This document shows positions 1 to 8,000 of a stretch of DNA of 64,000 nt, piece after piece. Location: the NCBI RefSeq assembly GCF_013141725.1, contig NZ_WHNZ01000064.1, positions 124,001 to 188,000 on the forward strand, written 5' to 3'. The translations under genes and the position numbers were made by a program. The notes below the pieces were generated by a model, which worked only from the letters and a program-made list of their open reading frames with translations, had not been told where the DNA came from and did no database searches. The stretch is from Paenibacillus planticolens (GTDB taxonomy: Bacteria > Bacillota > Bacilli > Paenibacillales > NBRC-103111). The number at the start of each line of letters is the position of its first letter. Position 1 is the stretch's first letter.

Positions 1-1077
1 CTGTGAAATTTCCTTGAGATGTTTAATGCGATGATTGTACAAAGTTTTCATTTGCTTCGCATGATGAGCATACATCCCGGACTTCATGTAGATCTCAAGA
101 ACGCCTTGAGAAAGCACCGAAGTGCTCAGATCGGCCGTTTGTTTATGCCATTGAAGTACAGGAATAAACGAATCCGGCACGGCGGCCGCTGCAAGCCTTA
201 ATCCGGGCAGCATCACTTTGGAAAAACTTCTGAGATAAATGACATGACCCGCTCCATGATAAGCGTGAATCGGATCTGCTTTGCTGTTCGTTTCCAAATC
301 GGCAAGATAATCATCCTCAACGATATAAACGTCATTCGCTTTGGCGAGTTCGGCCAGCCGCTGTTTGTCTTCCGCCGTGTAAGAAGTGCCTAACGGATTA
401 TGAAAGCGCGGGATTGTATAAAAAAACTTGATCATATTACTTTGAAAATGGCGCTCCAAAGCTGCCCAATCGATCCCGTCAGGCGTTCTTTCGATGCCGA
501 TTACGGTCTGTCTTTGCGTCTTAAGCGCCGCCAGCATTCCCCAGTAGGTGGGTTGCTCAACCAGAATGTTCGTTTTTCCGTTTGGGAAAGGCATTCCGGC
601 TAGAAGATGAAGAGCTTGCTGAGCACCTGAAAAAATAAAAACTTGCTGGGCCGAAGGAAAAACCTGCTGCTGCTGAAAAAGCTTCACGATCTCCTGGCGA
701 AGAGAAAGCAAACCCTGCGGATCGGGATAAGTGAATATGGACGACTCAAATAATTCCATCGCTTTGTTCAAGCATTGACGAAAATCGCTTTGCGGGATCG
801 ACGCGGGATCGGGAGCCGCTGATGCAAAATCGATCCGTTTGGTTTGCAGCAGAGGAAGGAGCGCTTCTTTCGCTACAACGTAATAACCGCTCTTCGGACG
901 TGAATAAATGAGATATTGATTTTCGAGTTCCTGATAAACACCAATAATGGTGTTGAGACTGCAGCCGAATCTTTGGCTCTGCGCACGGATGGAGGGCAGC
1001 TTTTGACCTGGCATAATGAGACCATTCACGATGTCCGAACGGATCATTTGCTGAATGGATTCCTTTTTATTTTTCAT
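1..1077 (-). CDS. MocR/PdxR-type GntR-family regulator with aminotransferase-like domain (partial)
   Basis: A minus-strand frame opens with ATG at 1077 after a GGAGG site and stays open through base 1, so the C-terminus is outside the window. The first ~70 residues form a GntR winged helix (LPSIRAQSQRFGCSLNTI). The rest resembles a fold-type I aminotransferase, with SFSK giving the probable PLP-binding lysine near residue 288. MocR proteins usually sense PLP or amines and control a neighbouring gene. Here the neighbour is a divergent EamA exporter, as in Bacillus subtilis ydfD-ydfC. A perfect inverted repeat lies between the two genes. The domain call is firm; the ligand is unknown. Confidence 0.88.
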   Translation of the reverse strand, partial: MKNKKESIQQMIRSDIVNGLIMPGQKLPSIRAQSQRFGCSLNTIIGVYQELENQYLIYSRPKSGYYVVAKEALLPLLQTKRIDFASAAPDPASIPQSDFRQCLNKAMELFESSIFTYPDPQGLLSLRQEIVKLFQQQQVFPSAQQVFIFSGAQQALHLLAGMPFPNGKTNILVEQPTYWGMLAALKTQRQTVIGIERTPDGIDWAALERHFQSNMIKFFYTIPRFHNPLGTSYTAEDKQRLAELAKANDVYIVEDDYLADLETNSKADPIHAYHGAGHVIYLRSFSKVMLPGLRLAAAAVPDSFIPVLQWHKQTADLSTSVLSQGVLEIYMKSGMYAHHAKQMKTLYNHRIKHLKEISQ

Positions 1078-1111
1078 AACTATGCCTCCAGCCTGAATAA
1101 TTGAATCTATC

Positions 1112-1129
1112 ATCTGTACCCTTACAGAT
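1112..1129. promoter_or_regulatory. Candidate MocR operator
   Basis: A perfect inverted repeat, ATCTGT-N6-ACAGAT, sits in the 133-bp gap between the divergent MocR and EamA genes, just upstream of the exporter's candidate promoter. Its symmetry and place suggest regulator binding. This is inference; no binding data exist. Confidence 0.4.
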
Positions 1130-1143
1130 GGATAAATAGTCAA

Positions 1144-1172
1144 TATACATAGCATTTTGTAACTATTATAAT
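1144..1172 (+). promoter_or_regulatory. Candidate SigA promoter of the EamA exporter
   Basis: TATACA (1144-1149) and a perfect TATAAT (1167-1172) are separated by 17 bp, about 40 bp before the exporter start. The -35 box matches only four of six consensus positions, which would fit an activated promoter. Confidence 0.45.
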
Positions 1173-1210
1173 GCTCATATCATACAGAAGTATACTTTGA
1201 GGTGATTTTA

Positions 1211-2071
1211 ATGAACAAAACGACAAGCGGGTGGATCCATGGTATGCTGGGCGTGCTCATCTTTAGCGGATCGCTCCCCGCAACACGGATGGCTGTGATG
1301 GATTTTGATCCGTTATTCCTCACCGTGTGCCGTGCCACCATTGCCGGGGTGTTAGCGGGAGCGCTTCTTCTCCTTTTCCGGCAGCAGCGTCCTGTCCGGA
1401 GCGACATCGTTCCGCTATTGTTAGTCGCGCTCTGCGTGGTAGCAGGTTTCCCACTGCTAACAGCCCTGGCGCTTCAGTATGTAACATCCGCGCATGCCAT
1501 TATCTACATTGGGCTTCTGCCGCTTTCGACGGCAATCTTCGGCGTATTGCGGGGCGGTGAACGCCCGCGACCTACCTTTTGGATCTTATCGGCGCTAGGT
1601 AGCTTCCTTGTAGCAGGATTCGCTCTAACACAAGGGGCCGCATCTTCACCGGTCGGCGATGCGTTCATGCTGGCTTCTATCCTCGTGTGCGGTTACGGTT
1701 ATGCGGAAGGGGCACGACTCTCACGGAGACTCGGGGGCTGGCAGGTAATCTCTTGGGCGCTCGTACTGTTGCTTCCCGTTATGTTACTGCTCTCGTTGTA
1801 TTACATGCCGGTTTCGTGGGCAAGTATCCATGGTGCCGCACTTTTGAGCCTTGCTTATGTCTCCCTGTTCAGCATGCTCATCGGCTTTGTGTTCTGGTAT
1901 CGTGGTCTTGCTCAGGGTGGTATCGCAGCGGTTGGGCAGCTGCAACTCCTCCAGCCTTTCTTCGGCCTGCTGCTTTCGGCTCTCGTTTTGCACGAGTCTA
2001 TTGGTTGGCCTGTCTTTATTGTAAACGCCGGTGTCGTACTGTGCGTGGCGATCGCACGGCGATTTGCCTGA
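1211..2071 (+). CDS. EamA/DMT-family permease
   Basis: This 286-residue protein is almost wholly hydrophobic, with about ten membrane segments in two EamA repeats (roughly residues 5-135 and 145-280). That is the usual length and plan of drug/metabolite transporter exporters. ATG at 1211 is preferred because AGGTG lies 6-8 bases upstream; an in-frame GTG at 1202 overlaps that site and is less likely. The gene is divergent from the MocR regulator, which probably controls it. Substrates of such pairs are usually unknown; an amino acid, vitamin B6-related compound or toxic metabolite is possible. Confidence 0.85.
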   Translation: MNKTTSGWIHGMLGVLIFSGSLPATRMAVMDFDPLFLTVCRATIAGVLAGALLLLFRQQRPVRSDIVPLLLVALCVVAGFPLLTALALQYVTSAHAIIYIGLLPLSTAIFGVLRGGERPRPTFWILSALGSFLVAGFALTQGAASSPVGDAFMLASILVCGYGYAEGARLSRRLGGWQVISWALVLLLPVMLLLSLYYMPVSWASIHGAALLSLAYVSLFSMLIGFVFWYRGLAQGGIAAVGQLQLLQPFFGLLLSALVLHESIGWPVFIVNAGVVLCVAIARRFA

Positions 2072-2105
2072 GATTCGTTTAGTTTTCGACTCTTTACGAC
2101 TGCAT

Positions 2106-2122
2106 TTTACAAATACTTCACA
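2106..2122 (+). promoter_or_regulatory. Possible PhoP box upstream of phnD
   Basis: TTTACA-N5-TTCACA forms two tandem hexamers like the TT(A/C/T)ACA-N5 direct repeats bound by Firmicute PhoP. It lies about 80 bp upstream of phnD, with CATATA and TATAAA as possible -10 elements downstream. It fits phosphate-starvation control of phosphonate uptake, but only two repeats are clear. Confidence 0.35.
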
Positions 2123-2198
2123 CCATTTCCAGATCATATATGTTACTGTTATAAAGCTAACCTAGATAAATACATTAATTAGACGGAGGGCAAAAGTC

Positions 2199-3176
2199 TT
2201 GAAGAAGAAACTTACTGTTATTAGTTTATCCATGGTGGTAGCTGCGAGCATGTTGGCAGGTTGCGCGAAAAAAGAAGAGACAAAACCAGCAGCATCCACT
2301 ACACCAGCAGCATCAGCAGCAGCATCCGCTACACCGGCAACTACAGGTTTCGTACCAAAAGAACTTAAAGTACAATTCGTTCCATCTCAAAACGCTGAAA
2401 CACTTGAAGCGAAAGCTAAACCACTTGAAAAACTTCTAGGGGACAAGCTGGGCATTCCAGTTAAAGTATCCGTTTCTACGGATTATAATGTTGTAATCGA
2501 AGCTATGGCTTCCAAGCAAGTTGACGTTGGCTTCTTGCCTCCAAGCAACTACGTTGTTGCCCATGACAATCGGAAAGCAGCTGATCTGCTTGTGCAAGCT
2601 ACTCGTCTTGGTGTGAATGACGAAACAGGTCAATCAACTACTGATCTTGTAGATTTCTATAAATCAGAGATTCTCGTTAAAGCTGACTCACCGATTAAAT
2701 CCGTTGCTGACCTGAAAGGCAAAAAAATCGGCTGGCAAGGCGTTACCTCAGCCGCAGGTTATGTATACCCAGGCTTCGTACTGAAAAAAGCTGGCGTTGA
2801 TCCAGTGAAAGACGTAACTGGCGTTCAATTCCAAGGTCATGACAAAGCCGTTATCGCTTTGCTGAACGGCCAAGTTGACGCTGTCGGCGTATTCCAAGAC
2901 ATTCGCGCTAACATGACGAAAGACTATCCGGATGTGTTCAAACAAACTCGCATTCTTAGCTTCTCGGATAAAATCCCGAATGATACCATCGCTGTTCGCT
3001 CCGACATGGACCCAACATGGAAAAAGAAACTGACTGATGCTTTCATCGCGATTAGCAATGACCCTGAAGGTCAAAAAGTCATTTTTGATGTATACTCCCA
3101 CAAAGGTTACGTAGCTACAGACGATTCCAAATTCGACATCGTGCGCAGCGTGAACAAAGAAATGGGCTTGAAATAA
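2199..3176 (+). CDS. phnD: PhnD-family phosphonate/phosphite-binding lipoprotein
   Basis: A lipoprotein signal ends in LAGC with the modified cysteine at residue 22. A Pro/Ala/Ser/Thr-rich linker (about 27-50) leads into a PhnD-type binding domain. Recognisable parts are the stretch ending VDVGFLPPSNY, SVADLKGKKIGW, and the C-terminal region around IPNDTIAVR. These proteins capture phosphonates, phosphite or related oxyanions outside the membrane and pass them to PhnE/PhnC. The start is TTG at 2199 with AGACGGAGGG about 8 bases upstream. No phnC or phnE adjoins it, and a strong terminator follows at once, so it is an orphan binding protein that must share a transporter encoded elsewhere. Confidence 0.85.
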   Translation: MKKKLTVISLSMVVAASMLAGCAKKEETKPAASTTPAASAAASATPATTGFVPKELKVQFVPSQNAETLEAKAKPLEKLLGDKLGIPVKVSVSTDYNVVIEAMASKQVDVGFLPPSNYVVAHDNRKAADLLVQATRLGVNDETGQSTTDLVDFYKSEILVKADSPIKSVADLKGKKIGWQGVTSAAGYVYPGFVLKKAGVDPVKDVTGVQFQGHDKAVIALLNGQVDAVGVFQDIRANMTKDYPDVFKQTRILSFSDKIPNDTIAVRSDMDPTWKKKLTDAFIAISNDPEGQKVIFDVYSHKGYVATDDSKFDIVRSVNKEMGLK

Positions 3177-3206
3177 GACTCAATAGAAAACTTGTAATGA
3201 AAAAGG

Positions 3207-3241
3207 AGCTAAACGGCTTGTATGCGTTTAGCTTCTTTTTT
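3207..3241 (+). terminator. Rho-independent terminator of phnD
   Basis: AGCTAAACG (3207-3215) pairs with CGTTTAGCT (3225-3233) over a nine-base loop and is followed by a run of T. It starts 30 bp after the phnD stop. Confidence 0.9.
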
Positions 3242-3422
3242 TGGCATATGCTATAACTCACATGCGATAGGGATCTGCAAGGCTCTAAAGCTCAATTTGA
3301 GCTATATAGCTGCTTTTAGGTTATGGGGGCCATACAAGGGCTCAGGGGCTTCTTTGCCTACCATCGTCCAAATATCCACCCAGTGTGACAAAATAGCAAA
3401 TAAGAGCCTCCAGAGACGAGGT

Positions 3423-3640
3423 GAAGGAATCCTACATCTCGTCACGCTTCGGACTCAGCAGCCGTTATCTTCGCGAAAAGCGTCGTGTCTCTCGCTAACG
3501 GACGCCTGAGACTTTATATGCCGATTTCGTGGCAAAATCAGCCCCAAAGTGAGCCAGTAACAGCGCTCGTGTCCGTTACATGTTCGAAGAGGTCCTTATT
3601 CATCAAATAAGGGCCTCTCTGTCCGTCAGCGAGGATAAAA
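3423..3640 (+). repeat. Intergenic repeat family B, copy 1
   Basis: This block aligns along its whole length with 60552-60770, in the same orientation and with scattered substitutions and small indels. Shared blocks include GCAGCCGTTATCTTCGCGA and ATAAGGGCCTCT. AGAGGTCCTTATT (from about 3588) pairs with AATAAGGGCCTCT (to about 3618). CTCGCTAACGGAC (about 3491-3503) can pair at long range with GTCCGTCAGCGAG (about 3620-3632). A minus-strand frame that is open in copy 2 is broken here by a one-base deletion and a TAG. The rest of the 3242-3707 gap shows no gene. Confidence 0.75.
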
Positions 3641-3707
3641 CCCGCGCTAACGCCCAGTACATCTGCTCGACCGGCTGAGCAAGCAGCCTACCAAAGCTTT
3701 TCATCAT

Positions 3708-3745
3708 AAAAAAAAGAGTACTCTCTACGATTGTAGAGAATACTC
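3708..3745 (-). terminator. Terminator of the SLH/amidotransferase-like operon
   Basis: Read on the minus strand, GAGTATTCTCTAC pairs with GTAGAGAGTACTC over a short loop and is followed by eight T. It lies just after the minus-strand gene ending at 3792. Confidence 0.9.
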
Positions 3746-3791
3746 ACTCTTTCTGTAACCTCGAAGGTTCTCTTCTATTACTCTTCTAAAA

Positions 3792-5003
3792 TCACTTGCC
3801 GTAAGAACCAGCAGCGAATGTAGATGGATCCCACCATTTGTAGCCTGGATCTGGTGCAGCCCATGGTTCAGCTAGAGGCTCAATCGATTGTTGAGGAATC
3901 TCGTTCTCTTTGCCCGAAGTAATCAATGGCGTTTTTTGATCCAAAACAAGCCCCTGAACTTGGGATAGGCTTGTAAAGTTTTCTTTTTTGCCTAACCATT
4001 CAATGACGTTCTGCAGTAAGATAGCATCGCTTTCTTCCTTGTATCCATCATACGTAGTTTTGGCTTTGCCGTTGTCTTCTCTCTTGTACTTAGGTGATTT
4101 ATCCTCTACCGGTGAAGAATCCCCGATAAACGCTGCTTTTCCCTTACCCACTTTAGCAACAGCAACATAAGGACCTTCTTCGATCCCTCCTCCATTGTAC
4201 ACAGCTTTGTCTACAGGACCAGTGGACCATTTCGGAGGATTTTTAGGAACATAGACAATACCTTTAGCTTTATTAGGATCTGTGATAGCCAACGTGCTGC
4301 CCGCATGCATAGCTACTGATATAACATTCTTTGTAATTCCGAATGACTGATCCTGTGCAACAAGAATATTTGCGCTTAAATCGCCCAATGCATTGTATCT
4401 GAATTTGATTCCAAAGTTGTCTGACAACCAGTCGGAACTTACAACATCCTTCATAGCATTAGAATTTGCTTCTTCGGCGCTCATGCCTTTGGCAGGATTA
4501 TCCCATGCTCCCCGACGGTATCCATTATAAACTTCAGAGCCATCCCAACGGTTCTTATTGCGGTCTGCATTATAATGATCGGCGATGAAGAAGATAGAAC
4601 CGCCTTTCTGAACATATTCCAGCATAGCCGCCTGCTCAGAAACTTTGTAAGGAACATTGGATTCTGCAGTCACAAAAATATCGTAATCTTTCAGATCATC
4701 ATAAGTCATAAGTTTGGTTTGACGTAATTCTTTGACGAAATATCCAGCATTCGCAATCCCATTGGCAAAGTCGGAGAACCCCCCGTCAATGACCCAGTCT
4801 GAAGCTCCTGTTGTGTTTCCGTGGGCATTATCGAAAAGAACCTTTTTACCGTTTGGCGTACCTTTTGCAGCAATCGTCGGAGCCGGGTCTTTCGGGCCCT
4901 CCGCAAAGATAGCGTAAGGAATCACTACTGCAGTTACAGTTAAAGTCAGCGCGAGTGTGACAGTAACGGTTAATTTTGAATATGGCTTAGATAGTAGTTT
5001 CAT
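3792..5003 (-). CDS. Secreted class I amidotransferase-like (ThuA-like fold) protein
   Basis: 403 residues with an N-terminal signal peptide (about 1-34, cleavage near AIFAEG). The body resembles glutamine-amidotransferase-like or ThuA-like alpha/beta domains: KKVLFDNAHG near the start, YDDLKDYDIFVTAE, GGSIFFIADHYNAD where the nucleophile elbow is expected, and a late GKAAFIGDSSP. I see no convincing Cys-His-Glu triad, so catalysis is doubtful. It lies 34 bp after the giant SLH protein gene and ends at a strong terminator, so the two are probably co-transcribed. In related bacteria such domains are often found with secreted OB-fold/nuclease-like proteins. Function unknown. Confidence 0.7.
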   Translation of the reverse strand: MKLLSKPYSKLTVTVTLALTLTVTAVVIPYAIFAEGPKDPAPTIAAKGTPNGKKVLFDNAHGNTTGASDWVIDGGFSDFANGIANAGYFVKELRQTKLMTYDDLKDYDIFVTAESNVPYKVSEQAAMLEYVQKGGSIFFIADHYNADRNKNRWDGSEVYNGYRRGAWDNPAKGMSAEEANSNAMKDVVSSDWLSDNFGIKFRYNALGDLSANILVAQDQSFGITKNVISVAMHAGSTLAITDPNKAKGIVYVPKNPPKWSTGPVDKAVYNGGGIEEGPYVAVAKVGKGKAAFIGDSSPVEDKSPKYKREDNGKAKTTYDGYKEESDAILLQNVIEWLGKKENFTSLSQVQGLVLDQKTPLITSGKENEIPQQSIEPLAEPWAAPDPGYKWWDPSTFAAGSYGK

Positions 5004-5037
5004 AGAATCCTCCTGTTTACCCTATTATAAAAGAAAG

Positions 5038-8000
5038 TCAATCCACAAAAACGAGTTCTGTGTACACATCCAAGAAACCCTTTTTGCTTACATAAGCGGT
5101 ATTGAGTATAGTACCTGAAATTCTTACTTTTTTATTTGCAGCAGCCGTTTTGCTAAAAATTGCCCGATCAGCAGCTTTTAACTTAATAATCAAAGCTGTA
5201 GTATCATTAGTTTTTCCTGTTTTATCCGCCAAGAAAATACCATACCCTGCAGCACCTGTATTTCCTTCTACATCCTGAATATACCCTTCCACCGTTATTA
5301 CAGTATTGTTAGCTACGACTAATGCTTGAGCAACCGTAAGTGCTGCAGGTGGTGACACAGCTGTCTTGACCGCAATAACATTGGAATCCCCTGCATAGCT
5401 GCCGCCTGTAACAACCAGTTTGAACTGATAGCTTGTGTCAGCCGTTAGATTGATGGCTTTAGCGGATACGGAAGCGGAGCTAAGGTTAAGTTCCGTCGTT
5501 GCAGGCAACCAATTGGCTCCATTGTCTTTGGAGTATACCATTTGGACAACTGTTGCTCCCGTAGGCGCCGTAAAGCTTAAGGATACAGTAGTCGCTGTAT
5601 GTGCCGTTGCGCTCAGATCGGATATCGCAACTGGTGCAACAGCATCCGTTTTTACACTGACGATGTTGGATTCCCCTGCATAGCTTCCACCTGTAACAGC
5701 TATTTTAAAGCTATATGTGGTGTTTGCTGCAAGATTGATTGCTGTCGCTGTGTTGGACGCAGCATTCAGAACTGAATCCGTTGTTGCCTTATTCCAAGTT
5801 GCTCCGGAGTCTTGAGAATAAAATAGTTCGACTAAGGTTGCTCCTGTAGGTGCTGTAAAATCGAAGGAAGCCGTTGTAGCCGTATGACCTTTGCTCACTA
5901 GGTCATTAATTGGATTGCTTGGAATCGTGTTGTCAGCTACGATTGCCGAAATCGTGCTTTTCGCTGCGACACCTGTCGTTGTTCCAGCGCTAGCAATAGG
6001 CGTAACTTCAAATCTCAGTGCTTTACCTACATCCGCTTGCTGGACAACATAGGTTTTCCCTGTAGCACCGGGAATGACGGTTTCCGTCGAACCGTTTACT
6101 TGGTACCATTTGAAAACGGAAGTTCCTTCTGCATCATTATCAGCATCTGCGTAATTGTACGAGCCTGTCAACGTCTGGCCTACTTTTGCTGTACCGGTTA
6201 TTTGTACATTAGAAGCAGTTGGAGCTGCGTTTGGTACGGAATCCCCGCCAACAGGTTCAATTTTTGCATAGTCACTGGAGAAACCTTTTTTGCTGGAATA
6301 TGCGCTGTCTATGATTTTCCCAGTAATTCTTACTTTTTTATTAGCAGCTTTTGCCACACTGAAATCTCCGTTGCGATCACCATTTGCAAACTTAACAATC
6401 AGAGATGTACTGCTGTTTGTTCCTACCTTATCATCCAAATAGATGCCATACCCTGGGAATTGCGTGTTTGCTTCTACATTCTGGATATAACCTTCAACAA
6501 TGATTGATGTTCCGGAAGCTGTAGCCATTGCCTGAGCAACCGTTAAGGCAGACGGAGCCTCAGTAACAGTCAAAACTAATTTAACTGTCGCCGTATATAA
6601 TGAAGTTGAGCCCACAAAATTGTACGTTCCTGCAACGCTGGTATCTACCGTCGAAGGATTCCAAACCACATCCAACTGTGTCGTAGTACCATCGCTCATA
6701 TTAGCCGTAGCTTTCGCAGGTAAGGAATATGCAGTTCCTTTGCTGATGGAGACTGCCATATCATTAAAGCTAACTACTTTCAGAGCTTCTGTTTGTGCTT
6801 TAACAACTACTGCAAAAGTTTTCACTGCTTGTGTACCGTTTTTGCTAATCGTAGCTGTTAGTGTTACATCTGCATCCGGGTCACCTAGCATAGGTCTTTT
6901 GATAGCGCCATTTGTTCCAAGCACTGCTGGCTTATCAGATCCCCATACGATTGTTGTTCCATTCAAACCGGAAGTCGGCAGATTTAGTGCTGTTTTTACA
7001 TCACTTAAGCTTGTATTCAATTGTTTGATACTATTGTCCGTTAAGGCAGCGACAGCACCATTAACAGCCTCGCTATCTGTCATGGATCCTGCATTCACGA
7101 CTAGCACGTAAGCAGCATCACTTGTGTAGCCTACCGATGACGCAATAACTTCTAGGACAGTTCCTTCTGGCTGATTCGTGATTGATACGCTGAAAGCACC
7201 TGTGACACTATCTGCAACAGCTGTACCAAGGACTTGTTGTCCTGTATTAACAGTTACTGTTGTCCCCGCTTTCGCAGTTCCTGTTACGACGACATGGTTA
7301 GCTTTAACCGTGTTCACTTGAGGCATTTGCTGTCCTTTGATGACATGGATCATAATCTCTTTGGTATCGCTGACAGCACCTTTAGTAATCGTAGCAATTA
7401 ATGTAACATCTGTATCCGACTCCATATCAAATCGATTTACAGTACCTGTGGAGACATTTACGATCGTGGAATGAGCATTATTTTTTAATGTCCAAGTGAC
7501 CGAAGTGCCATCAGTTCCAGCAACAGGCAATTTGATTGAATTGTCTAAACCCGTATAACTCAAAGTCAATTCCGCCTTGGCATTAGCCACAGCTTCTTGA
7601 TTGGATACTGTTTCAGGAAGTACGGTAACAAGGAAATCTTTTGTACGGGAAACTAATCCTTTACGAATTGTCGCCGTTAAAATCGCTTGTCCATTGGCTT
7701 GTCCTTTGCTAGGACGAGTAACGGCACCAGCGTTAGTGACTACAGAAGGATTATTAGAAACCCAAGTAATCGTTGAGCCGCTTGCTCCTTCAGATGGCAA
7801 ATCCAGATTACTAACAACTGCGTTGAGGTCTTCAAATACGATTCCTGCCGTATCAGCTTGTACAGCATCCTCATCAGACACTCCGCCAGATTTCGTAATA
7901 TCTGCATTTGTACGAGGCAGCAGTTGCGGATTGTTCGAGAAAATGGATACAACTCCCGTTACATCTACTTTATCGCCAACTACAATACCTGAAGTCGTAA

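Noticed and set aside
3222..3509. 95-codon plus-strand frame after phnD
   Set aside because: It starts inside the phnD terminator, has no ribosome site and runs into repeat family B.
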